From assembly GCA_934489015.1 (NCBI GenBank), contig CAKSSN010000002.1, forward strand, positions 1 to 64,000: a stretch of DNA of 64,000 bases, given 5' to 3'. The position numbers were made by a program, and so were the translations under genes. This document shows positions 41,392-50,628 of the stretch, one piece after another. Within the stretch, counting starts at the first letter, position 1. Every line of letters begins with the position of its first letter. Source of the stretch: an uncultured Clostridia bacterium. GTDB lineage: Bacteria > Bacillota > Clostridia > UBA1381. The notes beneath the pieces were generated by a model, which saw only the letters and a list, made by a program, of their open reading frames with translations, did no database searches and was not told the origin of the DNA.

Positions 41392-42104
41392 CGTACCGCC
41401 TCCGCATATTTTCTAACATCTATAACGCCGTCAATCATATGCGGTCTGTAATAAACCGCGTCGGCACAATCGGAAAACACAGGCGTCTCCCAGTTATTGT
41501 TTATCGGAATACCGCCGTCCTTAAATTTCAAAGCATAAAGCATATACCCTATATCAATATCACCTTTGAGCTCCTGCGATACCTCTTCTTCTCTCAGATC
41601 GTCAACCATTTCAAGCCTTTTTACCGAAAACTCTCTGCACCCAAGACACGGCGTCCGAAACCACTGACCGCTTTCAAGCCTTCTTTTTATGATGTTGTAG
41701 TGCTTTTTATTGCCGTCGGCTTCCTCCTCATTTCTGACATTTGTAAGCTCAAAGTGAAACTCAATGCCGTATTTTACATCCTTCAGCACCATAGCCGACC
41801 TCTGTGTACGACTTTCCGAAGCGTAAACGGATAAATCTCCGCCCTTGCCCTTCATTTGCGCTTTGACTTTATTGTAGCTGACAACATCCTTGATTTCATT
41901 TCGGCGAATATTAGCAAATTTTACCGGATTATACACCACCACCTTATCGATTCTATATCTGATGGCCGGCTTCCAATACAAACTCTTCAGCAGTCCTTCC
42001 AAAGCACTCGGCGTCGGAACATCGTAGCTCACACGCTCAACCTTTAGCTCCGGCCTTGTAAAGCACGCATAATCACCTTCAACAATTATTTTAAATCCAT
42101 ACAT
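41385..42104 (-). CDS. cas5c: Cascade subunit and crRNA endonuclease Cas5c (Cas5d)
   Basis: The protein has 239 aa with ATG 42104; earlier in-frame ATGs at 42116 and 42140 are less well placed relative to GGAAGG. It starts YGFKIIVEGDYACFTRPELKVE. In type I-C, which lacks Cas6, this RAMP protein cuts pre-crRNA at the repeat hairpin. VPTPSALEGLLKSLYWKPAI is the conserved N-terminal helix region. Confidence 0.93.
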   Translation of the reverse strand: MYGFKIIVEGDYACFTRPELKVERVSYDVPTPSALEGLLKSLYWKPAIRYRIDKVVVYNPVKFANIRRNEIKDVVSYNKVKAQMKGKGGDLSVYASESRTQRSAMVLKDVKYGIEFHFELTNVRNEEEADGNKKHYNIIKRRLESGQWFRTPCLGCREFSVKRLEMVDDLREEEVSQELKGDIDIGYMLYALKFKDGGIPINNNWETPVFSDCADAVYYRPHMIDGVIDVRKYAEAVRC

Positions 42105-42145
42105 CTTTATAATCATTCCTTCCCGTGCGGTAAAGCACAAACCTT

Positions 42146-42251
42146 GAGTCTGAAATAAAATCGTTCATAGTGCTGCTTTGCAGCGAGTGGTGCTGTACGA
42201 TGGTACCGCCCCAAGCAAAAAGTAGTGCTATGGGCGGTTTTATTCAGACTC
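42146..42251. repeat. About 106-bp inverted-repeat hairpin between cas3 and cas5c
   Basis: GAGTCTGAAATAAAA (42146-42160) is inverted at 42238-42251 (one T missing), with a nested ACCGCCC/GGGCGGT stem (42205-42238). It resembles a small non-coding insertion (MITE-like) or a structured leader for cas5c. It would interrupt an otherwise gapless cas operon. Confidence 0.5.
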
Positions 42252-42260
42252 ATCCTCCGT

Positions 42261-44462
42261 TCACAAAATATAATCACTCGCTTCAAACTTAATTCCGATA
42301 TTTTCATCATAATAATCACTGTTTGTCAGCACACAAATTCCATTGTCGTAATTTTCTATTACCCCCTGTTCAATCAGCTCGTTTCGCTCGTTTTCATACA
42401 CCGTGCAGCAGTATTTTCTCAGCTTCCTTATATTCGGAAAACCTGCTTTCAGCCTGCCGATAAGCTCACTGCTTTCCTCATTTTCATCAACAACCACAGA
42501 CACGGTTTTGCTGTCGATAATATTTACGCTGTAATCTGCAAAAGGGATTGTCTGCAAATTGCAGCCGCAAATATTACTTAAAGAATTTTGCACAATAGCG
42601 TCCTTCATCGCCCTATAAAAATACTCATAATACTCTCTGACAGCTTCATGCGAAGAAATATCGTCATGATTTTTTATAATTCCTTTTGTAATATTTATCC
42701 TGATACCGAGATCTCCGCGCACCGAACTTTCTTCCCTTGAAAAGATATAAACCTTGCCGCGCTCTCTCTTTCCCTCTCTGTTGCATCTTCCTCCTGCCTG
42801 CAAAATATTATCAAGCCCCGACATTTCACGAAAAACCATGTGAAAATCAAGGTCAACTCCCGCCTCAATTAAGGACGTTGATATTACGACTATCCTTTCA
42901 TCCGGTGGAACATACGTCGGATAATTTTTTTCAAGCTCTTTAAGCCCTGCCTGTATTTCGTCAATTACTCTTTCACGGTCAAACGACGTCATGTATGTTG
43001 ACAGGTGATATTTTTTCCCTTGACACAAGGAATACAGCTCGCGCGCCGTCTTTCGATTATTAACGACTATCAGAGCTGACGGAAAGCTCATTGCCCTATG
43101 TATAAGCTCCTCATTAGTTATTACAGACAGATTTTCATAATCACACTTTTTAAACGCGGAGAAAAGCGATTTATCCTCAATCAGATCAACAGTACCTATA
43201 TTGCCTGCATAATCACGCATCAGCTCCTTAAAATCAGGCATTGTTGCCGTCATAAATACAGCCTCCGAATTTAAGTTGTTTACAATATACCCCACTGCTC
43301 TCAGGCACGGCTGCAAATAATTAATCGGCATAAGGTGAGCCTCGTCAAAAACAATAACGCTGTCACCCATGTTATGAAATTTCCTGAGCTTACTTCTCTT
43401 GTTAGAATAAACGGATTCAAAAAACTGAACAGCCGTTGTTATAATAATTTGCGCGTCCCAGTTTTCAGTCGCATATATAAACGCTTTAATATCATTTTCC
43501 GCGTCGGGAATATCATAAGAAAAGCTCGACTGATGCCTGAGTATTTCCGCACACCCGTCAAGAAGCCTTTCAAACGTTTGCGCCGTTTGGTTTATTATGC
43601 TGTTATACGGTATTACATATATCAGCCGTTTTTTATTTGTTTTTATTGCGCGGTGCAGCGCACACTGCAAACCGGCAAGCGTTTTTCCACTACCCGTTGG
43701 CATATTTAGTAAGTAGACCTTCGCTTCTTTATCAATCCTGCTGTATGCTTGCTTCTGTATCTCGCCGCGCGCTTTTTGAAGCTTTGAAAGACTTTTCTCC
43801 TGCAATTCGGTCAGCTTTTTTTGAACTCTTCTTAAGCACTCTTCAAAATCAGCCGTCAGGCTGCGGTTTTCGTCGCCGCCGCTTGCCCTGATTGTATCAA
43901 TCGTATCGGCATCGACCAAGCACGAAAAGCAGTATCTTGTAAAAAACGCAAACGCTTCCACAGCGTCCTCCTTTGACTGACACATTGAAGAAATAAATTT
44001 AACAAAATCAGCATTTATCTTATTAAAATCAAAATTCAAATCTGTCAGATGATTTTCCTTTAAGGCAAAATCATAATCAAAATTCTTATCATCTCTTTTT
44101 AATCTGCCGTATAAGGAAGTGTCATCCGCCGTATCGGTTTTATTTCCGCAGTTCGGAATGCCGGTATGATGTCCTGCTATACAAAGCCTCAGCAATAGGC
44201 TTGCCGGGCATTGCGGCATTAACCTGTCAATTAGTTTTGCGCCGATTACGGAATGCTCATATTTGACATTTTCGCCGTTAATTCGCCTTTGAAATACCTC
44301 ACTATTTTTTCCTACATCGTGCATTATTCCGATTAAAAAGGCTATATCCTTTAATTGCCCGACAGAAAGCGCTTGGCATAAGTTAGCTGTATTTACAGAA
44401 TGTTCTTCGACCGTTTGAATTTTTCCGCTTTTCTCGTTTATATGAGCTATATACTTCGGCAT
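42261..44462 (-). CDS. cas3: CRISPR helicase-nuclease Cas3
   Basis: The protein has 733 aa. ATG 44462 is chosen over GTG 44471 because GGAG lies eight bases before it. N-terminal HD nuclease domain (EEHSVNTAN with His21; GIMHDVGK with His48-Asp49; AGHHTG). Superfamily 2 helicase with MPTGSGKT (Lys260) and DEAH (373-376), plus motif III FMTATMP and motif VI QAGGRCNREG. It degrades the DNA bound by Cascade. First gene of the operon, with a promoter at 44498-44526. Confidence 0.97.
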   Translation of the reverse strand: MPKYIAHINEKSGKIQTVEEHSVNTANLCQALSVGQLKDIAFLIGIMHDVGKNSEVFQRRINGENVKYEHSVIGAKLIDRLMPQCPASLLLRLCIAGHHTGIPNCGNKTDTADDTSLYGRLKRDDKNFDYDFALKENHLTDLNFDFNKINADFVKFISSMCQSKEDAVEAFAFFTRYCFSCLVDADTIDTIRASGGDENRSLTADFEECLRRVQKKLTELQEKSLSKLQKARGEIQKQAYSRIDKEAKVYLLNMPTGSGKTLAGLQCALHRAIKTNKKRLIYVIPYNSIINQTAQTFERLLDGCAEILRHQSSFSYDIPDAENDIKAFIYATENWDAQIIITTAVQFFESVYSNKRSKLRKFHNMGDSVIVFDEAHLMPINYLQPCLRAVGYIVNNLNSEAVFMTATMPDFKELMRDYAGNIGTVDLIEDKSLFSAFKKCDYENLSVITNEELIHRAMSFPSALIVVNNRKTARELYSLCQGKKYHLSTYMTSFDRERVIDEIQAGLKELEKNYPTYVPPDERIVVISTSLIEAGVDLDFHMVFREMSGLDNILQAGGRCNREGKRERGKVYIFSREESSVRGDLGIRINITKGIIKNHDDISSHEAVREYYEYFYRAMKDAIVQNSLSNICGCNLQTIPFADYSVNIIDSKTVSVVVDENEESSELIGRLKAGFPNIRKLRKYCCTVYENERNELIEQGVIENYDNGICVLTNSDYYDENIGIKFEASDYIL

Positions 44463-44497
44463 CTCCCTCACTCCATAAATTAAACTCTTTTTATTTT

Positions 44498-44526
44498 ACT
44501 ATATACCGTTTGTATTTAAAAGTCAA
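44498..44526 (-). promoter_or_regulatory. Promoter of the cas operon
   Basis: On the minus strand TTGACT (44526-44521), 17-bp spacer, TATAGT (44503-44498), 36 bases before the cas3 ATG. Confidence 0.75.
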
Positions 44527-44699
44527 TAAAATAATATAAAGTTTTTTCGTTTATTGATATTTTTGTCATTTATACCAATTTCGTTAGCATGAATTTGTAT
44601 ATGATTACCATAATATCGCGCTATATAACGAATGTTCAATAATATAAGCTTAAATCGCTCAACACATAAAAAGAAAAACATGAAATTTTTTAAAACCTA

Positions 44700-44749
44700 T
44701 TGACAAAACAAATTTTATGTGTTATTATATAACTAATTAGTTAGTTATA
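44700..44749 (+). promoter_or_regulatory. Promoter and TetR-type operator of the catabolic operon
   Basis: TTGACA (44700-44705), 17-bp spacer, TATTAT (44723-44728). The perfect palindrome TAACTAATTAGTTA (44730-44743) starts two bases after the -10, covering the transcription start. The second gene of the operon is a TetR regulator, so autorepression is likely. Confidence 0.75.
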
Positions 44750-44763
44750 TAGAGGTGATTAAC

Positions 44764-46020
44764 ATGGTAAGCAGAGAAACGCTTAAAGAGCGTGCGGAAA
44801 AGTATCTTGACAGCATAGCGGATAAGGTTTATGAAATCGGCGACGCTCTGATGGATATGCCTGAGCTTGGCTACAAGGAATTTAAAACATCCGAATATGT
44901 ATACAATGTGCTTAGCGCCATAGCTCCCCACACTGAAAAAGGCATTGCAATAACAGGAGTCAAAGCCAAACTCAAAGGCAGAAACCATAACGCAAATATC
45001 TGCATTATGGGCGAGCTTGACGCGGTAATCAGCCCGGAGCACCCTAATTCCGACAGCAAAACAGGTGCGGCTCACGCCTGCGGCCACAATATTCAGCTTG
45101 CAAATATGCTTGCGTGTGCAATGACGCTTAAAAACGCAGATATTATGAAGCACCTTGACGGAGATATTACCTTTCTTGCCGCTCCGGCAGAGGAATTTAT
45201 TGATACGGCATACAGAAGCCGCCTTAAAGAAGAAGGAAAAATTACATATTTAAGCGGCAAGCAGGAAATGATTAAGCTCGGAATATTCAGCGGTATTGAC
45301 GCTGCAATGATGGTTCACTCGCAGGCAGGCTGCCCTGAAAGAAAGCTTTTTATCGGCGGCAGCGGTCTTGGCTTCACGGCAAAAAAGATTAAATTCATCG
45401 GCAAGGAAGCTCATGCAGGCGGCGCGCCGCATGAGGGTATTAATGCATTAAACGCAGCCTCCGCCGCATTAAACATGATAGCTCTTCAAAGAGAAACCTT
45501 TCGCGATGAGGATAAAATAAGGGTTCATTCAATCATAACAAAGGGCGGCGACTCCGTAAATACTGTTCCGGCAGATGTCAGAATGGAGCTTTATGTGCGC
45601 GGCGCAAGTGAAAGCGCAATAAAGAGCGCAGAAAAAAAGGTTGACGCGGCAATATTGGGCGCCGCCTACGGAATAGGCGCAAAGGCGGAAATTACAACGC
45701 TCGGAAGCTACGCTCCGCTAAATCAAAACAAAGCGTTAAGCCGAATATTTGCCGAAAACGCAAAAGGACTTGCGGACGAAATCTGCTTTGGAGTTGACAT
45801 GATAGGCTCGACGGATGTAGGCGATTTGTGCCGCGTTATTCCGGCAATACAGCCGACAATAGGGGGCTTTTGCGGCGGAGCGCACAGCAAGGACTTTCAC
45901 GCGGAGGATAAATATTTTACTCATATTGTCCCGGCAAAAATAATGATAAACACTGCAATTGATTTGCTATATAACAGCGCCGAAAAAATATCGGAAATAA
46001 AAAGAAAAGAGGAACATTAA
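44764..46020 (+). CDS. M20-family amidohydrolase
   Basis: The protein has 418 aa with ATG 44764 behind GAGGTG. It is of the M20D type (aminoacylase/carboxypeptidase-like): GAAHACGHNIQLANM carries the first metal ligands, APAEEFI the catalytic and metal Glu, and KEAHAGGAPHEGINALNA the dimerisation-domain His. Such enzymes release an amino acid or amine from N-acyl or small peptide substrates. It leads an operon with a serine dehydratase, so an N-acyl-serine or related conjugate is a possible substrate, but this is a guess. Confidence 0.9.
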   Translation: MVSRETLKERAEKYLDSIADKVYEIGDALMDMPELGYKEFKTSEYVYNVLSAIAPHTEKGIAITGVKAKLKGRNHNANICIMGELDAVISPEHPNSDSKTGAAHACGHNIQLANMLACAMTLKNADIMKHLDGDITFLAAPAEEFIDTAYRSRLKEEGKITYLSGKQEMIKLGIFSGIDAAMMVHSQAGCPERKLFIGGSGLGFTAKKIKFIGKEAHAGGAPHEGINALNAASAALNMIALQRETFRDEDKIRVHSIITKGGDSVNTVPADVRMELYVRGASESAIKSAEKKVDAAILGAAYGIGAKAEITTLGSYAPLNQNKALSRIFAENAKGLADEICFGVDMIGSTDVGDLCRVIPAIQPTIGGFCGGAHSKDFHAEDKYFTHIVPAKIMINTAIDLLYNSAEKISEIKRKEEH

Positions 46021-46658
46021 TGGCTGAGGAGAAAAAAACGAGAAACAGCGCCCTGACAAAATCAAAAATTCTTGCCGCCGCCGAAAAGGAGTTTGCCGAA
46101 AAAGGGCTTGCCGGCGCAAGAATTGACGATATTGCACGTATGTCGGGCTTTAACAAAAACATGATATATCAATATTTCAAAAGCAAGGAAAAGCTTTACG
46201 AAACAGTTATATACAACGAATACTCAAAGCTTTCTGAGCTTGAAAACGTAATCATAGCAAAGGAAGCAGGCTGCACGGAAACGATTAAAACAATTGTGCG
46301 CGAATATTTTCTGTTTTTAAAAAGCAATCCCGATTTTGTAAAGCTCATAATGTGGGAAAACCTTAACGAAGCGAAATATATTGAAGCAAGCGGCGCTCTT
46401 AACATAAAAGACCCGATGATTAAAATGCTCGGCAAAACTATCAAAAAAGGCAAAGCAGACAAACTTTTCGGCGAGCAAGTCAGCGAAAAGCAGGTTATGC
46501 TCTCTCTTATTATGGGCGCATTTTCTTATTTTTCAAATATACACACGCTCTCAAAGGTAATTCACATAGATTTAAAAAGCGAGGAAGTTATGAACGAAAG
46601 AATAAGAATTGTCACAAATTCAATTCTTAATTATCTTAGCGACAAATCGGAGGGTTAA
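46020..46658 (+). CDS. TetR/AcrR family transcriptional regulator
   Basis: The protein has 212 aa. The N-terminal helix-turn-helix spans about 12-60: ILAAAEKEFAEKGLAGARID, DIARMSGFNKNMIYQYFKSK. The C-terminal ligand-binding domain is helical. Its ATG overlaps the stop of the amidohydrolase gene by one base. The palindrome at the operon promoter is its likely operator; the inducer is probably a substrate or intermediate of the pathway. Confidence 0.92.
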   Translation: MAEEKKTRNSALTKSKILAAAEKEFAEKGLAGARIDDIARMSGFNKNMIYQYFKSKEKLYETVIYNEYSKLSELENVIIAKEAGCTETIKTIVREYFLFLKSNPDFVKLIMWENLNEAKYIEASGALNIKDPMIKMLGKTIKKGKADKLFGEQVSEKQVMLSLIMGAFSYFSNIHTLSKVIHIDLKSEEVMNERIRIVTNSILNYLSDKSEG

Positions 46659-46659
46659 T

Positions 46660-47421
46660 ATGCTGAAGCTTGGACTTACATCTGTTACATTTCGCAATCT
46701 TAGCGCTGACGATATTTTAGACTACTGCCGCAAATGTAATCTTGCGGCGGTCGAATGGGGCAGCGATTGTCATGTGCCGCCCGGAAACGAGGAAGCAGCC
46801 GCAGCTGTCAGAAAAAAGGCGGAATCTGCCGGAATTTGCACCTGCTCCTACGGGTCATATTTCAGGCTCGGCACAAATGACGACATAAGCAAATACATAA
46901 AATCCGCCAAAGCGCTCGGCGCGAATATTATCCGCATATGGAGCACGGGCAAGTCTTCCGAAAGCGTGACGGAAACAGAATACAAAGCGCTGCTTGAAGA
47001 AACAAAATCCGTCTGCCGCACAGCAGCAAAGGAAAATATTCAAATTGCATTCGAGTATCATAACGATACCTTTACAGACACAAAAAATTCAGCCCTGCGC
47101 CTTATAAAAGACGCTTCATGCGAAAATCTCGGAATGTATTTTCAATACGATCCGCAAATATCCGATAGAGAAAATGAGGAAACACTCAAAGCATTTCTTC
47201 CCTATCTTAAAATGGTGCATATTTTTTATGTTGACTCGAACTACAACAGATTTTCAGTAGCAGACGGCAAGAAAATTTGGAAAAGCTTCATAAAAATTCT
47301 GCACGATGGTAATGCGGATGTATATATGCTTTTTGAATTTTTAAAGGAGTCAAATCTATCGGGACTAAAAAAAGAAAGCGAAATTATGCAAAATTTATTG
47401 GATGAGGTGATAAAACTATGA
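46660..47421 (+). CDS. Sugar phosphate isomerase/epimerase-like TIM-barrel protein
   Basis: The protein has 253 aa with ATG 46660 behind GGAGGG. It is of the AP endonuclease 2 / xylose isomerase-like fold: KLGLTSVTFRNLSADDILDYC, NLAAVEWGSDCHVPP, ICTCSYGSYFRLG, QIAFEYHND with a metal-binding Glu, YFQYDPQ and MVHIFYVD with a metal-binding His. Members isomerise or epimerise keto sugars and inositol derivatives, often beside Gfo/Idh oxidoreductases, as here. The specific substrate is unknown. Confidence 0.82.
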   Translation: MLKLGLTSVTFRNLSADDILDYCRKCNLAAVEWGSDCHVPPGNEEAAAAVRKKAESAGICTCSYGSYFRLGTNDDISKYIKSAKALGANIIRIWSTGKSSESVTETEYKALLEETKSVCRTAAKENIQIAFEYHNDTFTDTKNSALRLIKDASCENLGMYFQYDPQISDRENEETLKAFLPYLKMVHIFYVDSNYNRFSVADGKKIWKSFIKILHDGNADVYMLFEFLKESNLSGLKKESEIMQNLLDEVIKL

Positions 47422-48362
47422 TTAAAACAGCCGTTATAGGAACAGGAAGCATAGGTGCGGAGCATTTAACCGCAATTGAGCATTCGGACGAATTTGCTCT
47501 TGCGGCGGTATGCGATACAAATTACGAAAGAGCGGAGGTATTCGGCAAAAAATACAACGTTCCCGTATTTACCGACTACCGCGAAATCCCTGAAAAAACC
47601 GATGCGGAAGCGGTTATACTCAATCTCCCCCACTTTCTGCACTGCGAAGCAGCCGTTTTCTTTCTTGAAAAAGGTCTTCACGTGCTTGTTGAAAAGCCTA
47701 TGGCAAACACGGTTGAAGAGTGTGACAAAATGCTTGAAGCCGCAAAAAGAAGCGGCAAGAAGCTTGCCGTCGGTCATGTTCAGCGCTACTTTAACGCAAA
47801 CCGCGCCGTTAAGGACTGTATATCAAGCGGCAGACTCGGCAAACTTATAATGTACGAGGAGCGCAGAACTACAAATTACTTTGACGAAAAGCGCCCCAAA
47901 TGGTTTCTTAAAAAATCAAGCGCAGGCGGCGGCATTGTAATGAATTACGGTGCACACGCGCTCGACAAAATATTTTATGCAGCAGGCGTACATAACGGCG
48001 AAATTTTCTCGGAGTACGCAAATTTTAAAAACGACTTTGATATTGAGGGTCATTCACAATTTATGCTGCGCTTTAAGGACGGCTTCAGCGCTTCTGTAAC
48101 CTTTTCGGGCTACGGCTGCTGCGGCTATGAGGTTATTTACTATTTTACGGACGGCGCTCTTAATGTTTCGGACGGAATATATTTAAGAGAATACAAAAAC
48201 GGCAAATGGGAAAATACAGGAGTTGCTGAGGACGGGCTTTTTATGGACAGGCAGCTCGGCGAATTTGCAAAAATGATTAAAAACGAAAAGACGGAAATAA
48301 CCGACGGAGAATACGGAAGAGCTGTAATTGCCGCAATTGAAAAAATATATAAAATGAGGTAA
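47418..48362 (+). CDS. Gfo/Idh/MocA family oxidoreductase
   Basis: The protein has 314 aa. The Rossmann NAD(P) fold starts KTAVIGTGSIGAEH; the EKPMANTVEEC motif holds the catalytic-region Lys, followed by GHVQRYFNANRAVK and the C-terminal substrate domain with a conserved GAHALDKIFYAAG region. It oxidises or reduces a sugar or polyol carbon. Overlaps the preceding gene by four bases. Confidence 0.9.
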   Translation: MIKTAVIGTGSIGAEHLTAIEHSDEFALAAVCDTNYERAEVFGKKYNVPVFTDYREIPEKTDAEAVILNLPHFLHCEAAVFFLEKGLHVLVEKPMANTVEECDKMLEAAKRSGKKLAVGHVQRYFNANRAVKDCISSGRLGKLIMYEERRTTNYFDEKRPKWFLKKSSAGGGIVMNYGAHALDKIFYAAGVHNGEIFSEYANFKNDFDIEGHSQFMLRFKDGFSASVTFSGYGCCGYEVIYYFTDGALNVSDGIYLREYKNGKWENTGVAEDGLFMDRQLGEFAKMIKNEKTEITDGEYGRAVIAAIEKIYKMR

Positions 48363-48366
48363 TCCG

Positions 48367-49590
48367 ATGGAGCATTTAAACGGTATGCAAAGCATACGCG
48401 AAATTTACAGAATAGGCAGAGGTCCGTCAAGCTCGCATACTATGGGACCTGTTTTCGCCTGCAACGCCGCTTTAAAAGAAAACCCATACGCTGACTATTT
48501 TGAAATAACGCTTTACGGCTCGCTTGCCAAAACAGGAAAGGGTCACAGAACAGACTATGCAATAGAGCAAACCTTTAAGGATATTCCGATAAAAATTATT
48601 TTCAACACCGCAAAGACCGATCTGCCGCACCCGAACACAATGGAAATTGCCGCATTTAAAGGCTCTGACGAGGTTTACAGAAAAACCTTTTTGAGCGTCG
48701 GCGGCGGTGCCGTTGAAGCTTTGGGAGAAGAGGCAGAAAAGCCCGCCCTCGTCTACCGCGAAAAAAACTTTAAAGAAATAGAAGAATTTTGCGAGAAAAG
48801 GAAAATAACTCTTGCCGAATATGTTCAAATGCATGAGGGCGGCGAAATTCGCGAATATATAAAAGAAGTATGGCGGCAGATGAAGGAAACGGTAAAATGC
48901 GGCCTTGAAAGCGAGGGAATTATTCCGGGCGGCCTCAACATACGGCGCAAGGCGAAAATGCTTCTTGAAAAAGGTAAAACAAAGGCTTTCGGTCATGAAA
49001 AGGAAATATACATGATTTCCGCATACGCATATGCGGCAAGCGAGGAAAACGCTTCGGGCGAAATAATGGTTACCGCCCCCACCTGCGGCGCGTCGGGAGT
49101 TTTGCCGGCAGTGCTTATATTCAAGCAGCTGGAGAGAGGATATTCGGATGAGGAGATAATCTCCGCGCTCGAGGTTGCCGGGATAGTCGGAAACATTATT
49201 AAGGCAAACGCATCAATCAGCGGAGCGGAATGCGGCTGTCAGGCGGAAATAGGAAGCGCGTGCGTTATGGCAGCTGCGGCTTTTGCATACCTGCGCGGCT
49301 TTTGCATAAAGCAGATAGAGTGTGCTGCGGAAATCGCTCTTGAGCATCATCTCGGGCTCACCTGCGACCCGGTGCGCGGACTTGTACAGATACCCTGCAT
49401 TGAGCGAAACGCTGTTGCGGCAATGCGCGCCGTTGACGCGGTAACGCTTTCGGAAATGCTTTACGGCGACAGAAAAATTTCACTCGACCTGATTATTAAA
49501 ACAATGTATGAAACGGGCAAGGATTTATCCTGCCGATACCGCGAAACCTCTGAGGGCGGACTGGCAAGCCTGTACAAAGAAAGGAACTGA
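48367..49590 (+). CDS. sdaA: Iron-sulfur L-serine dehydratase, single chain
   Basis: The protein has 407 aa. The beta-domain part begins SIREIYRIGRGPSSSHTMGP, the known signature. The alpha part has TAPTCGASGVLP. Cys291, Cys333 and Cys344 (CQAE, CDPVRG, PCIER) have the 42/11 spacing I remember for the 4Fe-4S ligands of L-serine dehydratases. It converts L-serine to pyruvate and ammonia. Its place in this operon suggests that pathway breakdown yields serine or a close analogue; it might also act on such an analogue directly. Confidence 0.9.
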   Translation: MEHLNGMQSIREIYRIGRGPSSSHTMGPVFACNAALKENPYADYFEITLYGSLAKTGKGHRTDYAIEQTFKDIPIKIIFNTAKTDLPHPNTMEIAAFKGSDEVYRKTFLSVGGGAVEALGEEAEKPALVYREKNFKEIEEFCEKRKITLAEYVQMHEGGEIREYIKEVWRQMKETVKCGLESEGIIPGGLNIRRKAKMLLEKGKTKAFGHEKEIYMISAYAYAASEENASGEIMVTAPTCGASGVLPAVLIFKQLERGYSDEEIISALEVAGIVGNIIKANASISGAECGCQAEIGSACVMAAAAFAYLRGFCIKQIECAAEIALEHHLGLTCDPVRGLVQIPCIERNAVAAMRAVDAVTLSEMLYGDRKISLDLIIKTMYETGKDLSCRYRETSEGGLASLYKERN

Positions 49591-49595
49591 AAAAT

Positions 49596-50612
49596 ATGTG
49601 GACAGAACAGAAATTAAACGAGCTTTTAACAACACCGTCAGACGCGCTTATCGAGGATATTAAAAAAATCAAGGGCGATATAATGATTTTGGGCGCAGGC
49701 GGAAAAATGGGACCTACTCTTGCGGTGCTTGCAAAAAAAGCGGCGGAAAAAGCCGGAATTAACAAAAGGATTATCGCCGTTTCAAGAGGCAGCGACGCTA
49801 TTGCGACAAAGCTTATGCAGGATAGCGGAGTTGAGGTTATTGCAATGGATTTGCTTGACAAGGATAAGCTTTATTCGCTTGAAGAGTGCGAAAACATTAT
49901 CTATATGGCAGGCAGAAAATTCGGCACGGACGGAAGCGAATGGCAGACTTGGGCAATGAACGCCACTCTACCTGCGTTTGTTGCGGACAAATTTAAAAAA
50001 TCAAATATTGTCGTATTTTCCTCCGGAAATATATACCCGATTGTTAAGTTATCAGACGGCGGCTGCCGCGAGTGCGACAAAACAGGACCTATAGGCGAAT
50101 ACACAATGAGCTGCCTTGCACGCGAGCGCGCTTTTGAATACGCGTCAAATGCGTTCGGAACAAAGGTTTTTATTTACAGACTGAATTTTGCGGTAGATTT
50201 AAGATACGGCGTGCTTTTTGACCTTGCCGACAAAATTTTAAAGGGCGAGCCTATAAGCATCTCTACTCCCTGCTTCAACTTTATATGGCAGGGCAGCGCA
50301 AACGAAATCGCAATAAGAGCGCTGCTTCATGCCAAGTCACCGGCTAAAATAATGAATGTTACCGGGCCCGAAACGGTTTCAATTAAAAAGGCGGCAGAGG
50401 AGCTTGGCGAATATCTCGGCAAAAAACCGATATTTTCGGGCGAAGCCGGAAATGACGCATATCTAAACGACTCTTCTCTTGCAATGGAAACTTTCGGCTA
50501 CCCGTCCGTTTCGGCAAAAACACTTATACGCTGGCAGGCCGAATACATAAAAAGCGGCGGAAGAACGCTCGGAAAACCGACGCATTTTGAAGAACGTAAG
50601 GGAAGCTATTAA
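49596..50612 (+). CDS. NAD-dependent epimerase/dehydratase-like (extended SDR) protein
   Basis: The protein has 338 aa. A glycine-rich dinucleotide site (IMILGAGGKMGPTLA, about 27-42) and the SDR-type sheet (IYMAGRKFGT; VVFSSGNIYP). The active-site Tyr segment reads GEYTMSCLARERAFEYA: the residue four after Tyr is Cys rather than Lys, so the classic YxxxK pair is not intact. It may have an altered mechanism or use the Arg. Substrate is probably a sugar nucleotide or sugar acid. Confidence 0.78.
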   Translation: MWTEQKLNELLTTPSDALIEDIKKIKGDIMILGAGGKMGPTLAVLAKKAAEKAGINKRIIAVSRGSDAIATKLMQDSGVEVIAMDLLDKDKLYSLEECENIIYMAGRKFGTDGSEWQTWAMNATLPAFVADKFKKSNIVVFSSGNIYPIVKLSDGGCRECDKTGPIGEYTMSCLARERAFEYASNAFGTKVFIYRLNFAVDLRYGVLFDLADKILKGEPISISTPCFNFIWQGSANEIAIRALLHAKSPAKIMNVTGPETVSIKKAAEELGEYLGKKPIFSGEAGNDAYLNDSSLAMETFGYPSVSAKTLIRWQAEYIKSGGRTLGKPTHFEERKGSY

Positions 50613-50628
50613 AAAGGAGAACAGGAAA

